NCBI GenBank assembly: GCA_000955795.1
Contig: JYOB01000018.1
Coordinates: 115,417-179,416 of the forward strand
DNA: 64,000 nucleotides
Direction of reading: 5' to 3'
Source: Burkholderiaceae bacterium 26
GTDB taxonomy: Bacteria; Pseudomonadota; Gammaproteobacteria; Burkholderiales; Burkholderiaceae
The translations under genes were made by a program, and so were the position numbers. Each line of letters starts with the position of its first letter. Within the stretch, counting starts at the first letter, position 1. The notes below the pieces were generated by a model, which saw only the letters and a list, made by a program, of their open reading frames with translations, did not search any database and was not told the origin of the DNA. This document shows positions 37,566 through 47,004 of this stretch, piece after piece.

Positions 37566-38792
37566 TTAAGCGGCCTTGCCACTGCGCGCCTGCCGATAAT
37601 CTTCAGCAAACTCAGCCCATTGCTTGAGCGACACGCCTTTGCCATGCGCCGCCAGCTTCAACGCCGATTTGCGCCACGCCGTGCCAGCCGCGTAGTCCTG
37701 CACCTTTTCCACGAGATCGGTCCCATGCCGGCCACAGCCACGCAAATGACACCACGCCGCCACGCGCGCCATGGTCTGCAGCGCGTCGTCTAGGTTGGCG
37801 ACCACGTTCTTGCCCGAGCCTAGTGCGACGCGGTCGGCGGTCGGCTGCAGGCTTTTGACGACGTACGATTTCGGCTTTTCGCCCTTGGCGCTGTAGACGA
37901 CGCCGCGCAGCAGTGCGGGCGAAATGGCTTGCGACAGGCGCTGGATATCGACCACGCGCCCGGCCTCGCTACGCCAAGGAGCAACGCTACAGGCGTCGCC
38001 CAGCACATCGTCCCAGACACTTGGGATAGAGAGCTTGATGTCGATCAGGCGCAGCGTGGTGGGGTCGTTTTCAGGGCGAGCGAGCACGGAATAGCGCTCG
38101 AGGCCCAGACTGCCTGTGCCGGCAATCCGCCGCGCGACGTCGATGGCAATGAAACGCTGGCCGCTGCCCTGCTGGCCGTAGGCCTCGAGAATGCGGCGCG
38201 CGCGGCGGGCCTCTTCCTTGCTTGCCCGTAAAGTGCGCCGGCCGTCGATGCGCAGGGTGACTTGGTTGCCATTGCGCTCGGTGCGATCAGCCAGGTACGC
38301 CGCCCGGTTACGCTTGCGCAGGCCCCGCAGCAGATTGCGCACGATGCCAGTGGCGGTGGCCCGCTCGACCCAGCGCGGCTTGCCGTCAACCAGCGTGGCC
38401 GCATACGTGTCGAGAAAGCGCCGGCACAGGTTGTAAGCGTCTTCATCGGCCAGTTTCCAGCTAAAGGACGCCACCTGCAGGCTCGACAGCACGCGCACCA
38501 GGTCGACCGTGAACGGCGCCGCCAGCGCTTCGTCAAAGTCGTTCATGTCGAAGTAGACGAGGCCGTTGTCGCCCTTGAAGCTGCCGAAGTTTTCAAGGTG
38601 CAGGTCCCCGCAGACCAGCGTGCGGGGCGCGTCGTGCAGCAGCGCAGCATCGGCCAGCGACGCGGCATACAGGTTGTTGGTGCCGCGAAAGAATGAAAAC
38701 GGGTCAGCGGCGATGGCATCCAGCTTGCGGGTGAGTCTTTCCGGATCACGCCCGGCGTTGTATTCAAGCAGGATGCGGGTGCTGTCATGCAT
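37566..38792 (-). CDS. DUF2252 family protein
   Basis: A 408-residue soluble protein. Motifs RTLVCGDLHLENFG and YFDMNDFDEALAAPF, with Asp/His/Asn residues, recall the catalytic core of the aminoglycoside phosphotransferase/kinase fold, consistent with DUF2252. The substrate is unknown. ATG at 38792 has GAGG 8 bases upstream, so the GTG two codons earlier is less likely. It is divergent from the GH15 gene, with only 37 bases between starts. Confidence 0.85.
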   Translation of the reverse strand: MHDSTRILLEYNAGRDPERLTRKLDAIAADPFSFFRGTNNLYAASLADAALLHDAPRTLVCGDLHLENFGSFKGDNGLVYFDMNDFDEALAAPFTVDLVRVLSSLQVASFSWKLADEDAYNLCRRFLDTYAATLVDGKPRWVERATATGIVRNLLRGLRKRNRAAYLADRTERNGNQVTLRIDGRRTLRASKEEARRARRILEAYGQQGSGQRFIAIDVARRIAGTGSLGLERYSVLARPENDPTTLRLIDIKLSIPSVWDDVLGDACSVAPWRSEAGRVVDIQRLSQAISPALLRGVVYSAKGEKPKSYVVKSLQPTADRVALGSGKNVVANLDDALQTMARVAAWCHLRGCGRHGTDLVEKVQDYAAGTAWRKSALKLAAHGKGVSLKQWAEFAEDYRQARSGKAA

Positions 38793-38829
38793 GGTCACGG
38801 CCTCGTTGAAGTGCTTGGAGTGGAGTGCA

Positions 38830-40731
38830 ATGCCCTCAAAAATCGAAGATTACGCGTTGATTGGCGATTGCGAAACCGCGGCACTGGTTTCGCGCGACGG
38901 GTCCATCGATTGGCTGTGCTGGCCGCGGTTCGATTCGGGCGCGTGTTTTGCCGCGCTCCTTGGCACGCCGGACCACGGACGATGGCGCATCGCGCCGCAC
39001 GGCGAGGTCCGTGCCACGCGCCGGCGCTATCTGCCTGGCACGCTCGTGCTGGAGACCGTATTCGAGACCGAGACCGGTTCCGCCAGCGTGACCGACCTGA
39101 TGACCGCCCGTCTGCCGGGCACCGCCGGCGCCCGGGACGACACCTCGGACCTCGTCCGTATCGTGCGGGGGCTCTCCGGCACCGTCGACATGCGCATGGA
39201 CCTCACGCTGCGCTTCGACTACGGCGCGTCGATACCGTGGGTCAGCCGCGTGTCCGAAGTCACGGGGGCGCCGGCTGACGGCCCGTGCGACATGGCCGAT
39301 TGCGTGCTCCGGGCCGTGGCCGGCCCCAACATGACGACGCTGCGCACCCCAGCCCCGATCCGTGGCGAGAACCTCTCCACCGTCGCGGATTTCACCGTAC
39401 GCGAAGGTGAAGCGGTGCCATTTGTGCTCACACATTCGCCGTCGCATCTGCCATTACCGGCATCGATCGACGCGCTTGAAGCCCAGGTTGACATCGAGGC
39501 GCGCTGGCGAGCGTGGTCTGGCCGCTGCCACGGTGCCGGCCAATGGACAGAAGCCGTCGAACGCTCGCTCATCACGCTCAAGGCACTGACGTATCATCGC
39601 ACCGGCGGCGTCGTGGCCGCGCCCACAACGTCGCTACCTGAGCAGCTCGGCGGCGTGCGTAACTGGGATTACCGCTACTGCTGGCTGCGCGACGCCACCC
39701 TCACGCTGCTCGCGCTCATGAACGCGGGCTACTACAACGAGGCACGCTCCTGGCGACAATGGCTCGAACGCGCAATCGCCGGCAGCCCGGCACAGGTGCA
39801 GATCATGTATGGCATTGCCGGCGAACGGCGCCTGGGCGAGTGGACCGTCCCCTGGCTGCCCGGCTACGAAGGCGCGCAACCCGTGCGCGTGGGCAATGCG
39901 GCCGCGATGCAGCTCCAGCTCGACGTGTACGGCGAACTGATGGACGCCCTCTTCATCGCCCGTAAAGGTGGCCTGGATGGCGACGAAGCCTCGTGGCGCC
40001 TGCAGGTCGCGCTGATGACGCACCTCGAAAGCGTCTGGCAGACGCCCGACGAAGGCATCTGGGAGGTCCGTGGCCCCTCGCGCCATTTCACGCATTCCAA
40101 GGTCATGGCATGGGTTGCGTTCGACCGCGCCGTCAAAACCATCGAGCAATTCAACGTGGACGGCCCCGTAGAGCGCTGGCGCGCCGTGCGCGATCGCATT
40201 CACGCGGAGGTCTGCGCCCACGGCTACAACGCCACGCGCGGCTGCTTCGTGCAGAGCTACGGCGGCGACGAGCTGGACGCCGCGCTCCTGATGCTGCCGC
40301 TCGTCGGCTTTCTGCCGGCGTCCGACCCGCGCATCCAGGGCACGGTCAAGGCCATCGAAGAAGACCTGCTGGTGGATGGCCTCGTGCGCCGCTACCGCAC
40401 CGAAGCCGTAACCGATGGCCTGCCCCAGGGCGAAGGCGTATTCCTTGCCTGCAGCTTCTGGTATGTCGACAACCTCGTCCTGCAAGGCCGCGAGAACGAG
40501 GCTCGCGCGCTCTTCACCAAGCTGCTGGCTTTGCGCAATGACGTCGGCCTGCTCGCCGAAGAATACGACCCGCGCGTGAAACGGCTGGTTGGCAACTTCC
40601 CGCAAGCGTTTTCGCATATCGCGCTCGTGAATTCAGCATTGGCGCTATCTGCCGCGGCCGATCACGTCAGCCAGCGCACGGGCGACGCAGCTCGCCGCGC
40701 AGCTGACGACCAGCCGAAGCCGGTAAAATAG
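38830..40731 (+). CDS. Glycoside hydrolase family 15 protein
   Basis: A 633-residue protein with an N-terminal trehalase-like beta domain (IEDYALIGDCETAALVSRDGSIDWLCWPRFDS) and an (alpha/alpha)6 catalytic domain. NWDYRYCWLRDA and the late GLLAEEYDP segment, which should hold the catalytic base, are conserved. There is no signal peptide, so it acts in the cytoplasm, probably on trehalose, a maltose-like sugar or an oligosaccharide. ATG 38830 follows GGAGTGGAG. Confidence 0.9.
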   Translation: MPSKIEDYALIGDCETAALVSRDGSIDWLCWPRFDSGACFAALLGTPDHGRWRIAPHGEVRATRRRYLPGTLVLETVFETETGSASVTDLMTARLPGTAGARDDTSDLVRIVRGLSGTVDMRMDLTLRFDYGASIPWVSRVSEVTGAPADGPCDMADCVLRAVAGPNMTTLRTPAPIRGENLSTVADFTVREGEAVPFVLTHSPSHLPLPASIDALEAQVDIEARWRAWSGRCHGAGQWTEAVERSLITLKALTYHRTGGVVAAPTTSLPEQLGGVRNWDYRYCWLRDATLTLLALMNAGYYNEARSWRQWLERAIAGSPAQVQIMYGIAGERRLGEWTVPWLPGYEGAQPVRVGNAAAMQLQLDVYGELMDALFIARKGGLDGDEASWRLQVALMTHLESVWQTPDEGIWEVRGPSRHFTHSKVMAWVAFDRAVKTIEQFNVDGPVERWRAVRDRIHAEVCAHGYNATRGCFVQSYGGDELDAALLMLPLVGFLPASDPRIQGTVKAIEEDLLVDGLVRRYRTEAVTDGLPQGEGVFLACSFWYVDNLVLQGRENEARALFTKLLALRNDVGLLAEEYDPRVKRLVGNFPQAFSHIALVNSALALSAAADHVSQRTGDAARRAADDQPKPVK

Positions 40732-40736
40732 CGGCC

Positions 40737-40997
40737 ATGACCGAATCGACCGCATTCAGCCCCATGCCAGACGACGCAACCAGTGCTTCCGACAGCACCC
40801 TGCTGGGCCGCCCAGACAGTCCGTGCATCGGCATCTGTTCGACGCTCTTCGATGAAGTCTGCCAAGGCTGCGGGCGCACGCAGCTTGAGGTCAGCAACTG
40901 GGTGTTCATGACGGACGAAGAACGCAACACGGTCTGGACGCGCATCCTTGCCGAAGGCACGGCCCAGGGCTACAACCCAGATGGCAGTCGCAAGTAG
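40737..40997 (+). CDS. DUF1289 family protein
   Basis: An 86-residue protein with the family motif SPCIGICS...CQGCGRT, in which four Cys residues (CxxxC and CxxC) probably bind a metal, and the following W-x-x-M-T-D-E-E-R segment. It starts 5 bases after the GH15 stop, so the two are cotranscribed. The function of the family is unknown. Confidence 0.88.
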   Translation: MTESTAFSPMPDDATSASDSTLLGRPDSPCIGICSTLFDEVCQGCGRTQLEVSNWVFMTDEERNTVWTRILAEGTAQGYNPDGSRK

Positions 40998-41014
40998 GCG
41001 CAAGCGTCAAACGC

Positions 41015-41043
41015 AAAAAACCCGGCCGAAGCCGGGTTTTTCA
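41015..41043. terminator. Rho-independent terminator
   Basis: AAAACCCGGC and GCCGGGTTTT form a perfect stem with a CGAA loop, flanked by A- and T-runs. It can serve the GH15-DUF1289 unit and the convergent aldehyde dehydrogenase gene. Confidence 0.88.
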
Positions 41044-41065
41044 TTGGTGCGGCACGCCCAGCCGA

Positions 41066-42502
41066 TCAGGCCGTTTTCGCAGGATTGAGCTGCATCGCCT
41101 TGTACTCCAGGAACTCCTCCAGACCGTACTTGCCGTTCTCGCGCCCGTGGCCGGACTGCTTGTAGCCACCAAACGGCGCCTGCATGTTGAACGGCCCCCC
41201 GTTGATGTTGACCTGCCCCGTGCGGATGCGCCGCGCCACGCGAATCGCCCGCGCCTCGTCGCCCGACCACACACCGCCGCCCAGACCGTAGATGCTGTCG
41301 TTGGCAATGCGGACGGCCTCTTCCTCGTCGTCGTAGCAGATCACCGTGAGCACGGGGCCGAAGATTTCCTCGCGCGCCACGGTGTCAGTCGTCTTGACGT
41401 TGCCAAGCACCGTCGGCTTGACGAAGAAACCGGTGGACAGGCCTTCCGGCGTGTCGGCTCCACCGGTAATGAGTTCTGCGCCCTCTTCCAGGCCCTTGCG
41501 GATGTAACCCAGCACGCGATCGCGCTGAACGGCAGAAATGAGCGGCCCGAGGCGCGTGTTTTCCTGCGCCGGATCGCCCGGCACGTACGCGGCGGCAAAC
41601 TGCGCGGCCAGCGCCTTCACCTCTTCATACTTCGCGCGCGGCACCAGCATGCGGGTGTGCGCCGAGCACGTTTGCCCAGAGTTCAGGAAACACGCCGACA
41701 ACGTGCCCTTGACCGCCGATGCCAGGTCCGCATCATCCAGGATCACCGATGCCGACTTGCCGCCCAACTCCAGCGCCACGCGCTTGACCGACTGCGATGC
41801 CAGTTCGGCCACGCGCTTGCCTGCACGCGTTGAGCCCGTGAACGACACCATGTCGACATCAGGGTCGCTTGCGAGCACCTCACCCACCACGGGGCCATAG
41901 CCGGTGACAAGGTTGAACACGCCCGGCGGCAGACCCGCTTCTTCAATGACTTCCGCCAGTACGAAGGCGTTGAGCGGCGCCACTTCCGATGGCTTGAGCA
42001 CCACCGTGCAGCCAGCGGCCAGCGCGGGCGCAACCTTCAGCGTGATCTGGTTGAGCGGGTAGTTCCATGGCGTGATGGCGCCCACCACACCCACCGGCTC
42101 GCGCACCACCAGCGAGTTGCCAACGTGTTCTTCAAACTCGAACGTGCTGAGCAGCTTGGCGAAATTGCCCCAGTTATAGACTGGGCCGCCCACCTGGATG
42201 GCACGCGCCAGCTTGATCGGCATGCCGACTTCGCCGGCAATCAACTGCGCCAGCTCTTCGCTGCGGGCCTGCAGGCCGTCTGCAATCTTCTGGATGTATT
42301 CGGCGCGCTTGGCAACGGGCGTGGCAGCCCAGTCATCAAATGCGGCGCGCGCCGCTGCCACGGCGGCTTCCGCATCGGCCGCGCTGCCTTCGGGAATGGT
42401 TCCCATGACGGCTTCGGTGGCCGAATGAATCACTTCAATGACGCCCTTGCCCTGCGGCGCCACCCACTTGCCATTGATGAAAAGCTTGTCGCGTTGCTGC
42501 AT
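41066..42502 (-). CDS. Aldehyde dehydrogenase family protein
   Basis: A 478-residue NAD(P)-dependent dehydrogenase with the catalytic Glu245 (LELGGKSA) and Cys279 (NSGQTCSA), and the cofactor motif [11 protein letters not shown]. The length and motifs are those of the ALDH superfamily, in the group often annotated as phenylacetaldehyde or betaine-aldehyde-like dehydrogenases. The substrate is not clear, and no pathway neighbours help. The ATG at 42502 has a purine-rich site upstream. Confidence 0.9.
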   Translation of the reverse strand: MQQRDKLFINGKWVAPQGKGVIEVIHSATEAVMGTIPEGSAADAEAAVAAARAAFDDWAATPVAKRAEYIQKIADGLQARSEELAQLIAGEVGMPIKLARAIQVGGPVYNWGNFAKLLSTFEFEEHVGNSLVVREPVGVVGAITPWNYPLNQITLKVAPALAAGCTVVLKPSEVAPLNAFVLAEVIEEAGLPPGVFNLVTGYGPVVGEVLASDPDVDMVSFTGSTRAGKRVAELASQSVKRVALELGGKSASVILDDADLASAVKGTLSACFLNSGQTCSAHTRMLVPRAKYEEVKALAAQFAAAYVPGDPAQENTRLGPLISAVQRDRVLGYIRKGLEEGAELITGGADTPEGLSTGFFVKPTVLGNVKTTDTVAREEIFGPVLTVICYDDEEEAVRIANDSIYGLGGGVWSGDEARAIRVARRIRTGQVNINGGPFNMQAPFGGYKQSGHGRENGKYGLEEFLEYKAMQLNPAKTA

Positions 42503-42653
42503 CGTTGGTCGTCTCGCTCTGGTGGATGCGCGATTTGCGCGTTGTGCTATCCGGGTTGCGACTGAGGCCCACGTCGCCCCCGGGCGGTTATGATCGGTCT
42601 ATTGTAGAGCCAGCAGAGCGCGCGCTGCAGACGCGCCGGCCGAGGGAGACAGC

Positions 42654-43190
42654 ATGACCACCACCATCTACCAGAAGACCGAAAAAGGTCAGGACGAGAT
42701 CCGCACACGTGCGAATCACCTCGACCAGCGTCACCGCGCGGTCCTTCTGATGATCAACGGCGAAAAAACCTGCGACGACATCCTCGTCCAGCTGCAACCT
42801 CTGGGCATGACGCAAGCCGTGTTCGATGAGCTTGAGAACGACGGGTATATCCGCACGCACGTGCCCGGAGCCACTACCGTGAAGGCGGCGCCGGCCACCG
42901 CATCCGAGGCAACTGCAGAGGCGGCGTCCCCCGCCTCTGCAGCCACTTCAAAAGAGCCGGCCGCCGAAGGCTATCAACGCCTCTACCGCTTCTATACCGA
43001 AACCATCAGCCGGTATCTCGGCCTGCGCGGCTATCTGCTTGAGATGAAAGTGGAGAAAGCGGGCAACATCGCCGAACTCGTCGCCCTGCGCGACACGCTC
43101 AAGACCGCGCTCAGCAAAACACGCGGCGAGCCCGAGACCAGCAACGTGATCGCCCAGCTGGATCTGCTGATCGACGAGGCGAAAGGCTGA
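42654..43190 (+). CDS. Conserved protein of unknown function
   Basis: A 178-residue soluble protein. Residues 1-60 look like a winged-helix domain (RAVLLMINGEKTCDDILVQL...VFDELENDGYI), a pattern known in bacterial regulators with response-type helices; an Ala/Pro linker (about 68-103) connects to a helical C-terminal domain. GAGGGAGACAGC precedes the ATG. A signalling or regulatory role is possible but not proven. Confidence 0.75.
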   Translation: MTTTIYQKTEKGQDEIRTRANHLDQRHRAVLLMINGEKTCDDILVQLQPLGMTQAVFDELENDGYIRTHVPGATTVKAAPATASEATAEAASPASAATSKEPAAEGYQRLYRFYTETISRYLGLRGYLLEMKVEKAGNIAELVALRDTLKTALSKTRGEPETSNVIAQLDLLIDEAKG

Positions 43191-43320
43191 CAGCGACGTA
43201 TCCGGGCGAGCATGAAAGGCGGTCGCGTTAGCCACCTTTTTTTTTGAGCGCCGTTGAATGCGAGCGTCCACCAGATCTTGAGGTCACCGCGTCGCGGAAT
43301 GGGAAAACTTCATTACCATG

Positions 43321-43335
43321 GCGAATCCCATTCGC
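43321..43335. promoter_or_regulatory. Candidate LysR operator
   Basis: Perfect inverted repeat GCGAAT-CCC-ATTCGC, 24 bases before the LysR gene. A related GGAATGGG lies at 43296. Possible autoregulatory site. Confidence 0.4.
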
Positions 43336-43359
43336 GTGCTTCATGGCTGAGGACCGCCC

Positions 43360-44253
43360 ATGCCCATCGATATCCGAGCCCTTCGTTACTTCGTCGAAAC
43401 CGCGCGGCTGCACAGCTTCACGCAGGCGGCGAGTTCGCTCTCGGTAACACAGTCCACCATCAGCAAGATGGTGCGTCAGCTGGAAAACGAGGTTGGGCAG
43501 CCGCTGCTAATCCGCGAAGGCAGGCAGGTGCGGCTTACCGACGTGGGCCGTGTCGTGTACGCGCGCGGCCAGGAAACGCTCGGTGTGGTGCACAGGCTGA
43601 CGCTTGAAGTCGCCGACCTGTCTTCGCTTGGACGGGGCGAACTCACGGTCGGCATCCCGCCGATGGTGAACCTGTTCTTCTCGCCCGTCGTGAGCGCGTT
43701 TCGGCAGCGTTATCCCAACCTGGCGCTGAACCTGGCCGAGTACGGCGGCAAAACTGTGGAACAGCAGGTAGCCAACGGCGAGCTGGAGGTCGGCGCCACG
43801 GTTCTGCCCGGCGACAGCGGCCTCGAACTCGCTACGCGGCAGTTTGCAAAGTACCCGATCTGGGTGGTCGGGCCGCGCAAAGCGAAATGGGCTAAGGGCA
43901 AGACCGTCAGCCTCTCTGCACTGCGTGACGAACCGCTGCTGTTGCTGGCCGAGGATTTCTCCCTCACGCGCAAGCTGCGCCAAGCCTTTCTCGAAGCCCG
44001 CATCGAGCCGCACATCGCTGCGCAGAGCGGGCACTGGGAATTCCTCGCCTCGATGGCGGCAGCGGGCCTGGGCACGACTTTTTTGCCACAGCCGCTGGTG
44101 GCCAACCTTGCCAACCGTGACAAGCTGGCTGTGGCGCGCTTGACCGCTCCCGACATGGAATGGGCGCTCGCGCACCTGTGGTCGCCGGGCCGCTATCTTT
44201 CCCACGCCGCCCGTGCGTGGCTCGCGACGTGCGAGGAAGTGCTGGGCGCCTGA
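43360..44253 (+). CDS. LysR family transcriptional regulator
   Basis: A 297-residue LysR protein with an N-terminal helix-turn-helix (RLHSFTQAASSLSVTQSTISKMVRQLE) and an effector domain resembling the CynR/CidR group. It is convergent with the CoA-transferase gene and not divergent from any gene, so the target cannot be inferred from position alone. The ATG at 43360 gives the usual distance to the DNA-binding domain. Confidence 0.88.
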   Translation: MPIDIRALRYFVETARLHSFTQAASSLSVTQSTISKMVRQLENEVGQPLLIREGRQVRLTDVGRVVYARGQETLGVVHRLTLEVADLSSLGRGELTVGIPPMVNLFFSPVVSAFRQRYPNLALNLAEYGGKTVEQQVANGELEVGATVLPGDSGLELATRQFAKYPIWVVGPRKAKWAKGKTVSLSALRDEPLLLLAEDFSLTRKLRQAFLEARIEPHIAAQSGHWEFLASMAAAGLGTTFLPQPLVANLANRDKLAVARLTAPDMEWALAHLWSPGRYLSHAARAWLATCEEVLGA

Positions 44254-44270
44254 GCAGCGGCGCCCACGCT

Positions 44271-45818
44271 TCAAGCGCTGAGAGCGGGTTCCAGGGGCTG
44301 GCTCTCATCCATAGAATCTGCCGGGGCCATCGAGCCCTGATCGCGGAAGCGCACATGCCAAGCCAACGCCTCTTCCAGCAGATGCGGGGTATGCCCGCCG
44401 CGCCGCTGCGCGCGCACAACGTAGTCGCGCAGCAGCTCGCGGTAGCGAGGGTCTGCACAGTTGCCGATGATCTGGACAGCACGCTCGCGCGGCGCCAGCC
44501 CTCGCAGATCAGCCAACCCGTGTTCGGTGACGATGATGTCGACGTCGTGCTCGGTGTGGTCCACATGGGAGACCATCGGAACGATGCTCGAAATATCGCC
44601 GTCCTTAGCCAATGACTTGGTCACGAAGACTGACAGATGTGCGTTGCGCGCAAAGTCGCCCGAGCCGCCGATGCCGTTCATCATGTGCGTACCGCCCACG
44701 TGCGTTGAATTCACGTTGCCGTAGATGTCGCATTCCAGCGCGGTATTGATGGTGATCAGACCCAGCCGGCGGATCACTTCCGGGTGGTTGCTGATCTCCT
44801 GCGGCCGCAGAACCACGCGCGTCTTGTAGCGCTCCAGCTCCGTCAGGAACCGCTTGTAGACCGGGCGCGACAGCGTGATTGACGAAGCCGAGGCAAACGC
44901 CAGCTTGCCCGAGTCGAGCAGCTCGATGGAGCTGTCCTGCAAGACCTCCGAATACATCTTGAGGTCATGGAACGGCGAGTCGATGAAGCCGTGCAGGACC
45001 GCGTTGGAGATGGTTCCGATACCCGCCTGCAGCGGCTGCAGCGTGGGCGAAAGACGGCCCGTGCGCACCTCGCGCGCCAGAAACGCATTCAGATGCCCGG
45101 CAATGGCGTTGGTCTCCACGTCGGGCGGCAACACGTTGGATGGGCTGTCATCCTGCCCTGTGATGACGATGGCCGCGATCTTGCGCGGATCGATCGGGAT
45201 ATACGGCAGGCCGATGCGCTGCTCCGGTGCAATGAGCGGAATCGGCTGACGATGGGGCCGCTGCACCGGGAAGAAGATATCGTGCAGCCCTTCCAGATTG
45301 GCGGGCATGTTCAGGTTGATCTCGACAATCACCTGCTTCGCCAGCACCGCAAAACTTGCGGAATTGCCCACCGACGTGGTCGGCACGATGCCGCCGTTCT
45401 CGGTGATGGCCGTGGCTTCGACAACCGCCACATCCAGCGGCGCAATCTGCCGCGAACGTAGTTGCTCGACGGTTTCCGACAGGTGCTGGTCAATGAACAT
45501 GACCTCGCCTGCGTTGATCTTGCGCCGCAGCGTGGCATCGGCCTGGAACGGCAGGCGTCGGGCAATCACATCGGCTTCGGCCAGCACTTTGTCGATGTCG
45601 TTGCCCAGCGAGGCACCGGTCATCAAGGTAATGCGCAGCGGCTCGTGCGCAGCACGCCGGGCCAGGGCAAACGGCACGGCCTTGCAGTCGCCGGCGCGGG
45701 TGAAACCGCTCATGCCGACCGTCATGCCATCGCGGATCAGGGCTGCGGCTTCGTCCGCAGACACCACTTTGTCCAGCAGGGATTGCAACCGAATGCGGCC
45801 GCCGATATCAGAGGTCAT
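44271..45818 (-). CDS. Acetyl-CoA hydrolase/CoA-transferase family protein
   Basis: A 515-residue enzyme of the Ach1/AarC family, which moves CoA between acetate and succinate (or propionate), or hydrolyses acetyl-CoA. Conserved segments include GMTVGMSGFTRAGDCKAVP, GIGTISNAVLHGF, the acidic ALECDIYGNVNSTHV segment that should hold the catalytic Glu, and GGSGDFARNA. The length is typical. Whether transferase or hydrolase cannot be told from sequence; most bacterial members are transferases. Confidence 0.9.
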   Translation of the reverse strand: MTSDIGGRIRLQSLLDKVVSADEAAALIRDGMTVGMSGFTRAGDCKAVPFALARRAAHEPLRITLMTGASLGNDIDKVLAEADVIARRLPFQADATLRRKINAGEVMFIDQHLSETVEQLRSRQIAPLDVAVVEATAITENGGIVPTTSVGNSASFAVLAKQVIVEINLNMPANLEGLHDIFFPVQRPHRQPIPLIAPEQRIGLPYIPIDPRKIAAIVITGQDDSPSNVLPPDVETNAIAGHLNAFLAREVRTGRLSPTLQPLQAGIGTISNAVLHGFIDSPFHDLKMYSEVLQDSSIELLDSGKLAFASASSITLSRPVYKRFLTELERYKTRVVLRPQEISNHPEVIRRLGLITINTALECDIYGNVNSTHVGGTHMMNGIGGSGDFARNAHLSVFVTKSLAKDGDISSIVPMVSHVDHTEHDVDIIVTEHGLADLRGLAPRERAVQIIGNCADPRYRELLRDYVVRAQRRGGHTPHLLEEALAWHVRFRDQGSMAPADSMDESQPLEPALSA

Positions 45819-46027
45819 TTCGTCTCCTGGGTACTTCGCCGAGCCTGCGTTTGGCGCTTCTTGGTGTGATGCGTGACGCCTCGTCCGCAGGTCTCGGCCT
45901 GTTCACTGTGATATGCAGCCCCAGTGTAGCGACGGCAATGAATTCCGATGGCGATAAAAAATCATGGAATCCAGTCGGTTTTTTCATAGATGGCCGACCT
46001 TGGTGGCGCGTCTGCCGCTTGCGGTGA

Positions 46028-46062
46028 AAACCAAAAGCAAAGGGCCGCACATGGGCGGCCCC
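46028..46062 (-). terminator. Terminator after the CMD-like gene
   Basis: On the minus strand, GGGGCCGCC and GCGGCCC form a hairpin followed by a T-rich stretch (TTTGCTTTTGGTTTT). The hairpin and its flank (46043-46071) recur at 46961-46989. Confidence 0.65.
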
Positions 46063-46071
46063 TTGATTACG
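46043..46071. repeat. Repeat copy 1 (terminator hairpin plus flank)
   Basis: A 29-base sequence starting GGCCGCACAT and ending TTGATTACG is found again at 46961-46989 with one mismatch. Weaker similarity continues for about 20 bases to the right in both copies. The two copies flank the CMD-like gene in the same orientation. Confidence 0.8.
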
Positions 46072-46139
46072 GCAAAGAATCGATGCTCACCCTGCGCGGC
46101 ATCAAAGCTGAGCGTAGTCCTCGCTCGGCGGCACGGCGG

Positions 46140-46763
46140 TCAGGGCTCCGGGAAACGCGCGAGCTTGGCGGCATTTTTCGGCACCGGATACTGCGCCACG
46201 TTCATTTCCATGGCGAGCAGCGTGTAGTAACCGCAGATACCGGTCATGTCTACGATGCCCTTACTGCCGAACCGCTTTTCCGCTCTGGCATAGGTCCCGT
46301 CGGCCACGCGCTTGTTGCGGATCAGTTCGGTCGTGAAGTCATAGACGATCTCCTCGTCATCACTCATCCCGGTGGGGCGGCGGCCATCGGCAATCGCATC
46401 GGCAATACTGGGTTTGATGCCGGCCTTCAGGGCGATCGGATGGTGCACGTACCATTCGTAATCCTGGCTCCACTCCCGCGCAGTGACGAGGATGACCAAT
46501 TCGCTCAGCGTGTTGCCGATGGCGGAGTGATACCGCAGATAGTCACCCATTGCCCGGGTCTGGCTCATCACCTCCGGGCTATGCATCAGGGGCTCGAACG
46601 GCCCGAATACAGGCACCTTGCGCGCAGCCTGAAAGTCTTGCGCTGCCTTGGCCTGTTCGGCGTCGTATTTGTCCGGCGGAATGGTTGGCAGGCGCTCGGC
46701 AGCGTGTGCAGACGTCATCAGCACCAGTGCGGCTGTCGACAGTAATGTCAGTACGTTTTTCAA
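46140..46763 (-). CDS. Exported carboxymuconolactone decarboxylase-like protein
   Basis: A 207-residue protein with a signal peptide (KNVLTLLSTAALVLMTSAHA) and a domain of the CMD/AhpD fold (segment NTLSELVILVTAREWSQDYEW). The Cys-x-x-Cys of AhpD is absent, so a peroxidase-related role is unlikely. TTG at 46763 is preferred because AGGAG lies 7 bases before it; ATG at 46778 (five codons upstream) has no ribosome binding site. An exported member is unusual, and its substrate is unknown. It is not linked to the pca genes here. Confidence 0.75.
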   Translation of the reverse strand: MKNVLTLLSTAALVLMTSAHAAERLPTIPPDKYDAEQAKAAQDFQAARKVPVFGPFEPLMHSPEVMSQTRAMGDYLRYHSAIGNTLSELVILVTAREWSQDYEWYVHHPIALKAGIKPSIADAIADGRRPTGMSDDEEIVYDFTTELIRNKRVADGTYARAEKRFGSKGIVDMTGICGYYTLLAMEMNVAQYPVPKNAAKLARFPEP

Positions 46764-46950
46764 CGTGAGTCTCCTCATATGTTTTGATTGTTCTTTGCTG
46801 GCGCTGAACGCAACGGCAGGGATGCAGGTGCGGCGTTCGGCCAAGGCATTCTGGAATCGGGAGGAGGTACTGTCAACGCAGCCTTGGCGAGCGGCGCGCG
46901 GAGGGCTGATCACGATCGGACCACGCGCGTTCACCTTATGGAGACCACGG

Positions 46951-46980
46951 CAAAAAAAGAGGCCGCACATCGGCGGCCCC
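46951..46980 (-). terminator. Terminator after ybiT
   Basis: On the minus strand, GGCCGC and GCGGCC form a hairpin followed by TCTTTTTTTG. It ends transcription of ybiT and the genes upstream of it. Confidence 0.85.
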
Positions 46981-46989
46981 TTGATTACG
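46961..46989. repeat. Repeat copy 2 (terminator hairpin plus flank)
   Basis: Counterpart of 46043-46071 with one mismatch. This copy begins 16 bases after the ybiT stop codon, so it is probably the original one and the other a copy. Confidence 0.8.
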
Positions 46990-47004
46990 TCAGAGGATCT
47001 GCGC

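Larger units (their letters stand above)
45819..46139. other. Intergenic region with a terminator
   Basis: The left part should hold the promoter of the CoA-transferase gene. The right part holds the terminator at 46028-46062 and a 29-base sequence repeated at 46961. No gene is supported. Confidence 0.4.
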
